A stretch of 39,350 nt of DNA from positions 39,831 through 79,180 of the forward strand of contig MEQX01000108.1 of the NCBI GenBank assembly GCA_001770415.1, in the 5' to 3' direction. The translations under genes were made by a program, and so were the position numbers. The DNA is from Betaproteobacteria bacterium RIFCSPLOWO2_02_FULL_63_19 (GTDB lineage: Bacteria > Pseudomonadota > Gammaproteobacteria > Burkholderiales > SG8-39). Below the pieces are notes generated by a model, which was given only the letters and a program-made list of their open reading frames with translations, did not search any database and was not told where the DNA came from. This document shows, in pieces, positions 16,061 through 25,062 of this stretch. Every line of letters begins with the position of its first letter. The first letter of the stretch is position 1.

Positions 16061-17104
16061 ATGAGGGATTTCTCCAAGCGGCTTATCGCCTGGCAAAAGG
16101 TCCATGGCCGCCACGGACTTCCGTGGCAGAGGAGCCGTGATCCCTACCGGATATGGCTTTCCGAAGTCATGCTGCAGCAGACGCAGGTTGGAACGGTCAT
16201 TCCCTACTATGAACAGTTTCTCGATCGTTTCCCGGATCTGACACGCTTGGCGCGCGCGCCGCTGGCGGAGGTCCTTCGTCTTTGGGCGGGCCTCGGTTAT
16301 TACTCGAGGGCGCGCAACCTGCACCGGGCAGCCTTGAAGATCGTCGACGAGCGCCGGGGCGCGTTTCCGCGGCGACGCGTTGCGCTCGAAGAGCTTCCCG
16401 GCGTCGGGCGCTCAACGGCTGCGGCGGTCGCGGTATTTGCATTCGGCGCGCGCGAGGCGATTCTGGACGGCAACGCGAAACGCGTGCTCGCGCGCCACTT
16501 TGCCGTGGAAGGCGTCCCGGGGAATAGCGCGTACGAGGCAAAGCTGTGGTCGCTTGCGGAGTCGCTGCTACCGGCGCGGGACGTGCCGACCTACACCCAG
16601 GGTTTGATGGATCTCGGCACGGCGGTATGCACGCGCACGTCGCCCGGGTGCGCGCATTGCCCTGTAGCTTCGAGCTGCGTGGCGCTCAAGCGAGGGTGTG
16701 TGGCGGCTTTTCCGACGCCCCTGCGGCGCAAGCCTGCGCGCGTGCGCTCGGTAGCGATGCTGCTGCTGTTGCGCGGCAGCCAAATTCTGCTGCAGGCGCG
16801 CCCGCCTGCAGGAATCTGGGGCGGGCTGTGGTCCCTTCCCGAGATGCCGATCGGCGTCGATGCGCGCGCGCATTGTGCCGCCGAGCTTGGATGCGAGGTT
16901 GGGACGCCGGAGGCGCTCGCGCCGTTGCGCCACAGGTTCACCCATTTCACGCTCGACATCAGGCCCTACCGATGCGAGGTCAGTCGCGTCATGTCGCGGA
17001 CCGAAGAGCCTCGGCGCGTTTGGTATGGCCTTGCACAAGCCGAGGCGGCCGGGGTCCCGGTACCGGTGAGGAAGCTGCTGCGCGGACTGCGCCGCAATAC
17101 ATAG
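16061..17104 (+). CDS. mutY: A/G-specific adenine glycosylase
   Basis: MutY removes adenine mispaired with 8-oxoguanine. The HhH-GPD core is complete: LPWQ..RDPYRIWLSEVMLQQTQV with catalytic Glu35, LPGVGRSTAAAV hairpin (112-123) and Asp136 in LDGNAKRVL. The iron-sulfur Cys set is C190-x6-C197-x2-C200-x5-C206. The C-terminal NUDIX-like domain that reads 8-oxoguanine runs from about residue 220 (PPAGIWGGLWSLPE). ATG 16061 gives 347 residues; an upstream TTG would add only unlikely sequence. It converges with a LON-domain remnant. Confidence 0.96.
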   Translation: MRDFSKRLIAWQKVHGRHGLPWQRSRDPYRIWLSEVMLQQTQVGTVIPYYEQFLDRFPDLTRLARAPLAEVLRLWAGLGYYSRARNLHRAALKIVDERRGAFPRRRVALEELPGVGRSTAAAVAVFAFGAREAILDGNAKRVLARHFAVEGVPGNSAYEAKLWSLAESLLPARDVPTYTQGLMDLGTAVCTRTSPGCAHCPVASSCVALKRGCVAAFPTPLRRKPARVRSVAMLLLLRGSQILLQARPPAGIWGGLWSLPEMPIGVDARAHCAAELGCEVGTPEALAPLRHRFTHFTLDIRPYRCEVSRVMSRTEEPRRVWYGLAQAEAAGVPVPVRKLLRGLRRNT

Positions 17105-17130
17105 TCGGTAATCCGCTTCACGGTGTCGAA

Positions 17131-17353
17131 CTATGCGGCAGGTTCCCAGGCCCAGGCGGCGTCGCGTCCAAATTGTTCAAGGAACCGCTGAAGTGTCTCG
17201 AGGCGGGTCAAGCTGTCGCCGAGTTCGAGCAGCTTCTGCTTGACCGCAAGGGGTGCAGGCAGAATCTCGGTGAGCCGATAGCCAACCCACGCCGCATCGC
17301 CGACACTGGCAGCGCGGCTGCAGCGCGTATCGCGGCCGGGGAGCCGCAGCTCA
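17131..17353 (-). pseudogene. C-terminal remnant of a LON substrate-binding-domain gene
   Basis: With no start codon, the minus-strand frame from about 17337 to TAG 17131 reads DAAWVGYRLTEILPAPLAVK, then QKLLELGDSLTRLETLQRFLE. This is the characteristic C-terminal helix pair of stand-alone LON peptidase N-terminal (substrate-binding) domain proteins of about 200 residues. Only about 65 residues survive; the 5' part is gone and the frame abuts the rapZ stop. In relatives an intact LON-domain gene often sits by rapZ/mutY, so this looks like a local deletion. Confidence 0.65.
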
Positions 17354-18190
17354 TGTCGCCAAATTCCTGTGCCGGACCACGACGGCAGCGTAGGGGCGGA
17401 AACGGGCCGCGAGTCGCTCAGCGAAGTATACGGAGCGGTGCCGGCCGCCGGTGCAGCCTATGGCCACGGTCAGATAGCCGCGGTTGTCGCCGCGGTACGC
17501 GGGCAGCCAGGTTTCGACGAACTCGCCGATGTCGGCGAGCATCTTGCTCACTTGAGGTTCGCGTTCGAGAAAGGCTGCTACCTCCGAATCCAGGCCGGTC
17601 ATCGGACGAAGCTGCGCCACATAGAACGGATTTGGCAGGCAGCGCACGTCGAATACCAGATCGGCGTCCAGCGGGACACCCTGCTTGTATGCGAACGATT
17701 CGAACAGCAATAAGGCATTTCCCGGCGCGACATGAAGCAGGTCGCGAATCCAGCTGCGCAGCGCATTCGGCTGCAATTCGCTGGTGTCGATCCGATGGCT
17801 GATCTCGGCGATCGGCGACAGCAGGTCGCGCTCGCGCGCCAGACACTCCTCGAGGGTGATGTTGCCTTGCGCGAGCGGATGATGCCGTCGAGTTTCGGAA
17901 AAACGCCGGATCAGCGCGCCATCCTTGGCCTCGAGGAACAGCGGACGCACCTCGACGCCCTGGGCCTTCAAATCATCGAGGTAGCCGGGGATCAGACCGA
18001 GCGACCCGCCGCTTCGGGCGTCTATGCTCATTGCGACGCGCGTGTTTCCGGCATCGCGCAGCAGCTGCACCGATTCCTGCAGCAGCTTGACTGGAAGATT
18101 GTCGATGCAGTAGTAGCCGCTGTCCTCCAGGACATTGAGCGCTATGCTTTTGCCCGAGCCGGACAGCCCGCTTACCAGGACCAGTTGCAT
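17351..18190 (-). CDS. rapZ: RNase adapter protein RapZ
   Basis: The 279-residue protein has the RapZ start (MQLVLVSGLSGSGKS, Walker A at 8-15), CIDNLP, SIDARSGG-like segments and the C-terminal RNA-binding part GCTGGRHRSVYFAERLA. In E. coli RapZ delivers small RNA GlmZ to RNase E and senses glucosamine-6-phosphate. In betaproteobacteria its targets are less clear. It is the last intact gene of the ptsN-hprK-rapZ group, 91 bp after hprK, with ATG 18190. Confidence 0.96.
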   Translation of the reverse strand: MQLVLVSGLSGSGKSIALNVLEDSGYYCIDNLPVKLLQESVQLLRDAGNTRVAMSIDARSGGSLGLIPGYLDDLKAQGVEVRPLFLEAKDGALIRRFSETRRHHPLAQGNITLEECLARERDLLSPIAEISHRIDTSELQPNALRSWIRDLLHVAPGNALLLFESFAYKQGVPLDADLVFDVRCLPNPFYVAQLRPMTGLDSEVAAFLEREPQVSKMLADIGEFVETWLPAYRGDNRGYLTVAIGCTGGRHRSVYFAERLAARFRPYAAVVVRHRNLAT

Positions 18191-18281
18191 CCAATCAGCG
18201 TAGCACAGCCTCGCAGCGGGGCGTGGACCGACGCTCGGACGCCCGGGTTCGCGGCGCCGTACGCGGCCCGGCAGGCTAGGC

Positions 18282-19220
18282 TCAGTCCAGGTCCCGATCC
18301 AACGCTTCGCGCTGTCGCGCGAGGAATTCCTGCATCGAATCGATACCGCGCAGCTGCAGGATGCAGTTGCGCACCGCAGCCTCGAGCAGCACGGCGAGAT
18401 TCCTGCCTGCAGCCACCGGCACGACGACCTTACGAATCGTCAATCCCAGGATTTCCTCTGAAATTTCATGCAGCGGCAGGCGCTCCGCCTCCTGTGCGCC
18501 GGCCTGCTGCGCCCTCTGGAGGTGCACGATCAATTTAAGATTCATCTTGGGCCGCACGGCCGTTTCGCCGAATATGGTCCGTATATTGAGCACGCCCAGA
18601 CCACGAACCTCCAGAAAATCCTTCAACAGCGCAGGGCAGCGGCCCTCGAGAATGTTGGCGGCAATCCTGGAAATTTCGACCACGTCGTCGGCGACGAGAC
18701 CGTGTCCGCGGCTGATCAATTCAAGAGCGAGTTCACTCTTTCCGACACCCGAGTCGCCGGTGATGAGCACGCCGACTCCAAGGACATCCATGAATACGCC
18801 ATGCAACGAAGTTGTCTCTGCAAGCGCTTTGGCAAGGACGCGGCGAAGATGCTCGATGACGTGCACAGCCGTCCGCGGCGATCCGAAAACGGCTGTGCCG
18901 GCACGGTCTGCCGATTCGATGAGACGCCGGTCGGGCGTCATCGCGTCGGCGATGATGATCGCCGATGGGCGCGCGGCGAACAGATTGGACAGAAGCTGGT
19001 CGAACGCGCCGGCGTCGAAGGAATCCAAATAAGCGGCTTCCTGGCTGCCGATGACCTGGATCGCGTTCGGGTGTATCAGGTTCAGGTGACCGACCCGCGC
19101 TGCGCCGTCGGTCGTGTCGCGGCGCACAACTTCCGCGCCGCCGGGGCGACCCGCGAGCCAGGCTAGCCCCAGTTTCTCGCGGTTGTCTTCATGAAGCTGC
19201 GCGACGCTGATCTGCAACAT
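18282..19220 (-). CDS. hprK: HPr kinase/phosphorylase
   Basis: This 312-residue enzyme phosphorylates and dephosphorylates the PTS protein HPr on a serine. Walker A is GDSGVGKS (155-162), the metal/phosphate segment is VADDVVEI, and the HprK signature is EVRGLGVLNIRTIFGE. Proteobacterial HprK often acts in regulation rather than in sugar uptake. ATG 19220 starts at the conserved MLQISVAQL and lies 32 bp inside ptsN, so translation is coupled; the longer frame is rejected. Confidence 0.95.
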   Translation of the reverse strand: MLQISVAQLHEDNREKLGLAWLAGRPGGAEVVRRDTTDGAARVGHLNLIHPNAIQVIGSQEAAYLDSFDAGAFDQLLSNLFAARPSAIIIADAMTPDRRLIESADRAGTAVFGSPRTAVHVIEHLRRVLAKALAETTSLHGVFMDVLGVGVLITGDSGVGKSELALELISRGHGLVADDVVEISRIAANILEGRCPALLKDFLEVRGLGVLNIRTIFGETAVRPKMNLKLIVHLQRAQQAGAQEAERLPLHEISEEILGLTIRKVVVPVAAGRNLAVLLEAAVRNCILQLRGIDSMQEFLARQREALDRDLD

Positions 19221-19674
19221 GGGGTTGCCAGGCTGTGATCGTCTGATGCAGTTTGTTCGAGTCGTGTTCCGTCGCGAGTTGTTCGCGCAGCTCCCGGTCC
19301 GAAAACAGCTGTGCAAGCTCCGAAAGGATCTGCAGGTGTTGTTCGGTGGCCTGCTCGGGAACGAGCAGAAAGAACACGAGTGTTACGGGTTTGCCGTCCG
19401 GCGCGTCGAACGGTACCGGCGAGGCCAGGCGAACAAATGCGCCGACCGCGTCCTTGAGGCCCTTGATGCGTCCGTGCGGAATCGCCACACCCTGGCCCAG
19501 ACCCGTCGAGCCGAGGCGCTCGCGCGCGAACAAGCTGTCGAAAACAGCGCTGCGGCCCACGTCCTGGTTATTCTCGAACAGCAGCCCCGCCTGCTCGAAC
19601 ATCCTCTTCTTGCTGGTGACGTCCAGATCCAGAAGAATGTTTGACGGGGGAAGGAGCTTGGCGATGAGATTCAT
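19189..19674 (-). CDS. ptsN: PTS IIA-like nitrogen regulatory protein (EIIA-Ntr)
   Basis: The 161-residue protein has the phosphoryl-acceptor His67 in GVAIPHGRI, preceded by ERLGSTGLG and followed by FDAPDGKPVTLVFFLLVPE, all typical of PtsN. It is the end point of the PtsP-PtsO-PtsN phosphorelay that links nitrogen and carbon status to potassium and other regulation. ATG 19674 fits the conserved start MNLIAKLLPPSNILLDLDV. It precedes and overlaps hprK. Confidence 0.95.
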   Translation of the reverse strand: MNLIAKLLPPSNILLDLDVTSKKRMFEQAGLLFENNQDVGRSAVFDSLFARERLGSTGLGQGVAIPHGRIKGLKDAVGAFVRLASPVPFDAPDGKPVTLVFFLLVPEQATEQHLQILSELAQLFSDRELREQLATEHDSNKLHQTITAWQPHVADQRRAAS

Positions 19675-19886
19675 TGGCGATGTAATCTGTCCGGAACCCG
19701 CGCTAGGGTTTGGCACGTCGCAAAAAGTTCGGCAAGCCGCTCAGCGTGCGCAATTCTACACGTTTTGGCAGTCGTGCAACCAGCCGGCGCGCGATAGTTC
19801 AAGTTCAGGCACCCAACGTGAACCGAGGCGGTATACCCGGTTCCGGCGCACGCGCCCCGGGACTCAGAAATCGACGCCCGTTTCCC
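19675..19886 (-). promoter_or_regulatory. rpoN-ptsN gap with a possible promoter; hpf is absent here
   Basis: The 212-bp gap contains a minus-strand TTGCAC (19774-19779) and TAGAAT (19753-19758) separated by 15 bp, about 80 bp before the ptsN start. The short spacer makes the promoter tentative. In most betaproteobacteria this place holds hpf (ribosome hibernation factor); the gap is too short for it and I see no hpf remnant in any frame. Confidence 0.45.
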
Positions 19887-21323
19887 TCACAACGCCTTGC
19901 GCAGATTGACCGGCGGAATATTCAGCGACTCCCGATATTTTGCGATCGTGCGGCGCGCCACAACGATGCCCTGCTGGGCCAGTATCTGCGATAGCTTGCC
20001 GTCGGAGAGCGGTTTCTTGGCGTTCTCGGCGGCGATAAGCTGCTTGATCAGGGCGCGGATCGCCGTTGCCGAACACGCGCCGCCCGCCTCGGTCGCGACA
20101 TGGCTGCCGAAGAAATACTTGAGTTCGAAAATGCCCCGTGGCGTGAGCATGAACTTCTGTGTCGTGACGCGCGAAATGGTGGATTCGTGCAGGCCCAGCG
20201 TCTCGGCGATCTCGCGCAGCACCAGCGGGCGCATCGCGACCTCGCCGTGTTCAAAGAAGTGCCGCTGACGATCGACGATTGCCTGCGATACCCGTAGTAT
20301 CGTCTCGAATCGCTGCTGAACGTTCTTGATCAGCCAGCGCGCCTCCTGTAGCCGTTGGGAAAGCGGGCTGCCGGAGGCGCCGCGGTTGCTCTGCAGTATG
20401 TCGGCATACATCCGGTTTATACGCAGCTTCGGCACCGCGTCCTGGTTGAGGCTGGCCACCCAGACATTTTTCGTCTTGCGCACGAATACATCAGGCACGA
20501 TATAGCGCGTCTCAAAGGACGTGAATTTTGCGCCGGGGTGCGGATTGAGAGTCTGGATCAGCAAATGGGCCTGGCGCAGCTGATCATCGGTGCAGTCCAG
20601 CGCCTTGCGTAGCCGTACGAAATCATGCGCGGCGAGCAGCGCCAGATGGTCCCGGACAATAGCGAGCGCCCGCTCACGGCCGGATGTGTGCCGGGGAAGC
20701 GCAAGCAATTGCAGTTCAAGGCATTCGTGAGCGCTGCGCGCGCCGACGCCGGTGGGATCGAGGCTCTGCAGCGTGCGCAGCGCGATCTGGAGCTCCTCGG
20801 GTTCCACACCGAGCTCCTGCGGAATCAAGTCGGCCACTTCCTCTAGAGGCATCAACAGGTAGCCATCGTCCTCCAAGGCATCGATGAGCAGCTCGACCAG
20901 CCGCCGATCCCTCGGTTCCAGGTTCATGAACGAAACTTGTACCAACAAATGCTCGCGCAGGCTGGGGGATTCCGCGGCGATCTGGGGGAAATTGGGGTCC
21001 TCGTCCTCGTCGCGTGCGCCGGCCGATGCCGGAACTCCGCTGTACCAGTCGATATCTTCCGAGCCGTCCGTGCTGGCTTCCGGACCCTCCGGGCCCGCAG
21101 GACCAGGCCCATCGCCGGCTGCGTCGGTGGGCTGATGCGACGTCGTGGCGGGCAGCGCTTCGACGCCGGCATCGACTCGTTCCAGCAGCGGATTCTCCGT
21201 CAGGAACGTATCGATTTCCTGGTTCAGCTCCATCGTCGACAGCTGCAGCAGCCTGATCGACTGCTGCAGCTGCGGGGTCAGCGTCAGATGCTGGGATAGT
21301 TTGAGTTGCAGAGCCTGTTTCAT
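19887..21323 (-). CDS. rpoN: RNA polymerase sigma-54 factor
   Basis: The 478-residue protein has every RpoN region. Region I is glutamine- and leucine-rich ([21 protein letters not shown]), an acidic region II spans about 55-115, the core-binding domain follows, and the helix-turn-helix has [18 protein letters not shown]. The diagnostic RpoN box [10 protein letters not shown] lies at 456-465. Sigma-54 reads -24/-12 promoters and needs an ATP-dependent activator. One such promoter is visible in this window, ahead of the pilin gene near 32125. It follows lptB by 116 bp on the same strand. Confidence 0.98.
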   Translation of the reverse strand: MKQALQLKLSQHLTLTPQLQQSIRLLQLSTMELNQEIDTFLTENPLLERVDAGVEALPATTSHQPTDAAGDGPGPAGPEGPEASTDGSEDIDWYSGVPASAGARDEDEDPNFPQIAAESPSLREHLLVQVSFMNLEPRDRRLVELLIDALEDDGYLLMPLEEVADLIPQELGVEPEELQIALRTLQSLDPTGVGARSAHECLELQLLALPRHTSGRERALAIVRDHLALLAAHDFVRLRKALDCTDDQLRQAHLLIQTLNPHPGAKFTSFETRYIVPDVFVRKTKNVWVASLNQDAVPKLRINRMYADILQSNRGASGSPLSQRLQEARWLIKNVQQRFETILRVSQAIVDRQRHFFEHGEVAMRPLVLREIAETLGLHESTISRVTTQKFMLTPRGIFELKYFFGSHVATEAGGACSATAIRALIKQLIAAENAKKPLSDGKLSQILAQQGIVVARRTIAKYRESLNIPPVNLRKAL

Positions 21324-21439
21324 GGCAGCGGAGGATGCGAACCTAGTCGACAGCGCAACGGATACCGCAACGGGACGTTTCCGGCGACACGCTCCGAACG
21401 CTCGGCGCTCGTGCGCTGCACCGTGCCGACATCATACCG

Positions 21440-22162
21440 TCAGAGGCGAAAATGTTCACCGAGATATACGCGACGCACGCTCTCATCGCGGACGATTTCG
21501 TTCGGGTGGCCGGAGGCGAGCACCGATCCTTCGTTGATGATGTACGCCCGGTCGCAGATGCCCAGCGTTTCACGCACGTTGTGATCGGTTATCAGGATAC
21601 CGATCGAGCGCTCCTTCAGGAAGCCGATGATGCGTTGGATGTCGAGTACGGCTATCGGGTCTACTCCGGCGAACGGCTCGTCCAGCAGAATGAAGCCGGG
21701 CTGGGTCGCCAGCGCGCGTGCAATTTCAACGCGGCGGCGTTCGCCGCCGGAGAGGGATACCGCGGTCGCCTTGTGCAGGTGCGTGATATTCAGGTCGCGC
21801 AGCAACCGGGCGAGGCGTTCCGGTACTTCCGCTTCCGGGACGCCCTGCAGTTCGAGTATTGCACGGATGTTCTCCTCCACGGTGAGCTTGCGAAATACGG
21901 AGGCTTCCTGTGGCAGGTAGGACAGTCCGAGTCGGGCCCTGCGGTGCATGGGCATGCTGCTGATATCACGGCCGTCGACGGAGATTCGGCCACCGTCCAC
22001 CGCCACCAGTCCGACGATCATGTAGAAGCATGTTGTCTTGCCGGCGCCGTTCGGGCCGAGCAGTCCTACGACCTCGCCGCTCGAGACTTCGAGCGAAACA
22101 TCCTTGACGACCCAGCGTGACTTGTAGCGCTTCTTCAGGCTATCGGTCCGAAGCAGGCTCAT
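21440..22162 (-). CDS. lptB: LPS export ABC transporter ATP-binding protein
   Basis: LptB powers LPS extraction from the inner membrane with LptFG. The 240-residue ATPase has Walker A GPNGAGKT (36-43), signature LSGGERRR, Walker [14 protein letters not shown] and the switch His in LITDHNVRE. The LptB-type [18 protein letters not shown] segment is specific. It is preceded by lptA (95-bp gap) and followed by rpoN, the standard proteobacterial order. Confidence 0.97.
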   Translation of the reverse strand: MSLLRTDSLKKRYKSRWVVKDVSLEVSSGEVVGLLGPNGAGKTTCFYMIVGLVAVDGGRISVDGRDISSMPMHRRARLGLSYLPQEASVFRKLTVEENIRAILELQGVPEAEVPERLARLLRDLNITHLHKATAVSLSGGERRRVEIARALATQPGFILLDEPFAGVDPIAVLDIQRIIGFLKERSIGILITDHNVRETLGICDRAYIINEGSVLASGHPNEIVRDESVRRVYLGEHFRL

Positions 22163-22257
22163 TGAACGCTCGCCTTATGCATTGCGCCCTCTGCCGCACG
22201 GGCGAGCGCTGCGGACCAGGGCCATCGATTCGCCGACGCTTGGGCTGCAATGCGCCA

Positions 22258-22872
22258 CTATTGCTCGCGCGGAACAGGTTTGGCGGGCGGCGCCTTGCGA
22301 ATGGGCGCCGGGGCACCTGCCGCGGGCGCTTCCTTCTTTTTGGGCATGATCACCGCGCGCACGCGGCTGTCGGCGTCCTCCGAGGGAGCGTCCGCGGCCG
22401 ATTGCACGCTGAAGTGTTCCGTCTTCGCGTCATAGGATATGTAGTTGCCGCGCACGTCGTCGCCGCTGTCGCGTCGCACACGCGCCCTCTTGAACAGTTG
22501 TACCCGGTCTGCGCGGCCGTCGTATTCGATACGCAGCGCCTCGCCCTCGATGAATTCGTTCACGCCTTCGCGCTTCTGACGGAATCTGGCCGGCTTGCCC
22601 AGCGCGACCGCCGATTGGAAGCCCTCGACATCCTGCGTTATCGTCAAGCGGTCGGCCCGGATCGCAAGCGTGCCCTGCGTGAGCACCACCCGCCCTTCGA
22701 AGACCGCGCTCTTATGGGCATCGTCGGCGTCCATGCGGTCGGACTCGATGTTCACCGGCTTGTCGCGGTCGGCCCGCTCGGCGTTCGCCGGGGCGGCGAG
22801 GACGAGCGCGAGGGCGAGCGCAACCGCCGTCCGGAGGGATCTTTCCGGAGCGCTACTTTCTTGCCTGCTCAA
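22258..22872 (-). CDS. lptA: LPS transport periplasmic protein LptA
   Basis: The 204-residue protein has a signal peptide (hydrophobic 15-28, cleavage likely after Ala31). An OstA/LptA beta-jellyroll domain follows (DKPVNIESDRMDADDA, AVFEGRVVLTQGTLAIRADRL), with a Pro/Ala-rich tail. LptA bridges the periplasm between LptC and the outer-membrane LptD. Its start lies 20 bp inside lptC. Confidence 0.94.
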   Translation of the reverse strand: MSRQESSAPERSLRTAVALALALVLAAPANAERADRDKPVNIESDRMDADDAHKSAVFEGRVVLTQGTLAIRADRLTITQDVEGFQSAVALGKPARFRQKREGVNEFIEGEALRIEYDGRADRVQLFKRARVRRDSGDDVRGNYISYDAKTEHFSVQSAADAPSEDADSRVRAVIMPKKKEAPAAGAPAPIRKAPPAKPVPREQ

Positions 22873-23425
22873 AGCGACCTCGCACCTGCGAAAATAACGC
22901 GAACCGGCGCGCGTCTTCGTCGAACAGCATGCCGACGCCCGAGAGCGACGATCGTCCCTCGGTAATGGTCACCGCCTCGTCGGTTTGCGCAATGTTTTCA
23001 TCCGGCAGCACGTGTAGGGAGTCGGTATGCACGCGCAGTTCCTCGCTTCCGGGTGCCGCCGCGCGAACGACGAGCACGTTACCGTGAAAGAACGCTTCGT
23101 TGCCCTCGCGGGCCAGGGTTCCGCGTTCCGCGGTAATGGTGAGCGTCGGTCCTTCGCCGCGCTTGACCACCCTGGGTGCGGTAATCTCGGTCGTGTCGTC
23201 ATCGGAGAAGTGGAGCATCCGGTTCGCGGTCAACGCATATCGCGCGATGCCCTGCTCGTCCAGACGCGTCAGCGTGAAGTTGTCGATGATGGCGTCGGGG
23301 TCGTGACGATCGCGGCCGTTGCCTCCGGGTACGGGCGTTTCCAGCGCGAAGCGCAGCCAAAGCGTCAGCGCCGCCAGGAACAGCATCAGCACGATCGGAA
23401 GCAGGTGGGGAATCCGGTTCTTCAT
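22853..23425 (-). CDS. lptC: LPS export system protein LptC
   Basis: A 190-residue single-span inner-membrane protein: one N-terminal membrane helix (about 7-24), then a periplasmic LptC domain with IARYALTANRMLHFSDDDTTEITAP and LRVHTDSLHVLPDENIAQTDEAV. It passes LPS from LptBFG to LptA. ATG 23425 is used, since the extended frame upstream is the antisense of kdsC. It starts 10 bp after the kdsC stop. Confidence 0.93.
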   Translation of the reverse strand: MKNRIPHLLPIVLMLFLAALTLWLRFALETPVPGGNGRDRHDPDAIIDNFTLTRLDEQGIARYALTANRMLHFSDDDTTEITAPRVVKRGEGPTLTITAERGTLAREGNEAFFHGNVLVVRAAAPGSEELRVHTDSLHVLPDENIAQTDEAVTITEGRSSLSGVGMLFDEDARRFALFSQVRGRFEQARK

Positions 23426-23435
23426 GCGCGTACGC

Positions 23436-23984
23436 CTAAACCAGATACTTCGAGACGGCGTGATCGAGGGCGTCCTGCGCGGCAAGGATGAATTCGCACA
23501 CTTCCCTGGCTGCTCCGTCGCCGCCGCCGGCCAGGGCGACATAGTGCACGCGGGTGCGCACCGCCTCGGGCGCCGAGGGCACGCTGGCTGCGAAGCCGCA
23601 GCGCGTGAGCACCGGCAGATCGGCAAGGTCGTCGCCCATGTAGCCCGCTTCGGCGGCGCGCAGCTTCAGCCCGCCGAGCAGTTCGGCGAACGTGCGCGCC
23701 TTGTCGGAGGCCCCCTGGCGCACCAGTTCAATTCCGAGCTCCGTGGCGCGGCGATCGACTGTGCGTGAATTTCGGGCGCTGATCAGTCCGACGCGGATGC
23801 CGCTTTCACGCAGCAGCTTGATACCCTGCCCGTCGCGGCTGTTGAACGCCTTGGTTTCCTCGCCGCGGTCCGACAGATAGATCCGGCCGTCGGTGAGCAC
23901 TCCATCGACGTCGAACAGCATGAGCCTGACGGCGCGCGCGCGTTCGATCGCGCTCTTGGCGCGTTCACCGGCCTGTGCGCTCAT
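23436..23984 (-). CDS. kdsC: 3-deoxy-D-manno-octulosonate-8-phosphate phosphatase
   Basis: A short HAD phosphatase (182 residues) with DVDGVLTDG (nucleophile Asp25, acid Asp27), FNSRDGQGIKLL, VGLISARNS and GYMGDDLADLPVL. It releases Kdo from Kdo-8-phosphate for the LPS inner core. It follows kdsD after a 2-bp gap, so the two act and are translated together. Confidence 0.96.
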   Translation of the reverse strand: MSAQAGERAKSAIERARAVRLMLFDVDGVLTDGRIYLSDRGEETKAFNSRDGQGIKLLRESGIRVGLISARNSRTVDRRATELGIELVRQGASDKARTFAELLGGLKLRAAEAGYMGDDLADLPVLTRCGFAASVPSAPEAVRTRVHYVALAGGGDGAAREVCEFILAAQDALDHAVSKYLV

Positions 23985-23986
23985 GC

Positions 23987-25003
23987 TCAGATCACCTTCG
24001 CGCGGAACAGGTCGTGCATGTTCAGCGCGCCGGTAAGTCTGCCCTCGGCCGTGACGACGAGCAGTTGGTTTATCCTGTGGCGTTCCATGAGCTGCACGGC
24101 TTCCGCCGCAAGCTTGTCGGCGGAGATCGTGCGCGGGCTGCGGGTCATCAGACGGGCTATCTCCGCCGAACGGATGTCATCGACCTGATCGAGGGCGCGG
24201 CGCAGGTCGCCATCGGTGAAAATTCCGGCGACGCGGTCTTCCGCGTCCAGAACTGCGGTCATGCCCATGCCCTTGCGGGATATCTCGAGCAGCGCCTCGG
24301 ACAGCGTCGCCGTTTCGGGAACCCGCGGGATGTTCTCGCCAGTGCGCATCACGTCGGACACCCGTGTGAGCAGCCTGCGGCCAAGCGCGCCTCCGGGGTG
24401 TTTGCCCGCGAAGTCCCGTTCACTGAATCCGCGTGCGTCCAGTAACGCAATCGCAAGCGCGTCGCCGAGCGCCAGTGCGGCCGTCGTGCTGGCCGTCGGC
24501 GCGAGGTTCAGTGGGCAGGCTTCCTGCGCGACGCGCGCATCGAGGTGCACGTCGGCCTGACGTGCAAGCGTCGAGTTCTCGTTTCCGGTGATCGCCACGA
24601 GTTTGGCTCCCTCGCGCTTGATGACCGGCATGATGGTGAGAAGCTCGGACGACTCGCCCGAGTAGGACAGCGCCACGAACACGTCATCGCTCTGGATCAT
24701 GCCCAGGTCGCCGTGGCTCGCCTCGGCCGGATGCACGAAGAACGCGGGCGTTCCGGTACTCGCCATCGTCGAGGCAATCTTGCGGGCGATATGGCCCGAC
24801 TTGCCGATACCGGAAACGACCACGCGTCCGCGGCAAGCCAGAATCAGGTTGACCGCGTCCAGAAACCGCGTATCGAGCCGCTCGAGCAGCGCCGAAATGG
24901 CCGCTGCCTCGATAACGAGCACCTTGCGGGCGAGCTCTAGGGCGGTGGCCGAAACTCCGGGATCAGCCCCGGAGTGGTTGGCACGGGAAGCAGCCGTTAT
25001 CAT
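23987..25003 (-). CDS. kdsD: D-arabinose-5-phosphate isomerase (KdsD/KpsF family)
   Basis: KdsD converts ribulose-5-phosphate to arabinose-5-phosphate, the first step to Kdo. The 338-residue protein has a SIS sugar-isomerase domain (GRVVVSGIGKSGHIARKIASTMASTGTPAFFVHPAEASHGDLGM, given here as the conserved core from residue about 55), and two CBS domains in the C-terminal half. ATG 25003 fits the family's length; earlier starts add non-conserved residues. It leads the run kdsD-kdsC-lptC-lptA-lptB-rpoN and diverges from the antiporter gene. Confidence 0.95.
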   Translation of the reverse strand: MITAASRANHSGADPGVSATALELARKVLVIEAAAISALLERLDTRFLDAVNLILACRGRVVVSGIGKSGHIARKIASTMASTGTPAFFVHPAEASHGDLGMIQSDDVFVALSYSGESSELLTIMPVIKREGAKLVAITGNENSTLARQADVHLDARVAQEACPLNLAPTASTTAALALGDALAIALLDARGFSERDFAGKHPGGALGRRLLTRVSDVMRTGENIPRVPETATLSEALLEISRKGMGMTAVLDAEDRVAGIFTDGDLRRALDQVDDIRSAEIARLMTRSPRTISADKLAAEAVQLMERHRINQLLVVTAEGRLTGALNMHDLFRAKVI

Positions 25004-25062
25004 AGGGCTGGAGTATATCAGAGGGTCATCCCGGATTTCCCGCATGCGACAAGGGCTTAGCG

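Noticed and set aside
15029..16324. 431-codon minus-strand frame over tRNA-Gly and the 5'-nucleotidase
   Set aside because: It would cross the tRNA gene and is antisense to a conserved enzyme; chance open frame in GC-rich DNA.
25012..25017. TATACT as -10 box for kdsD
   Set aside because: It would start the transcript at the start codon and no -35 or other support is visible; left unannotated.
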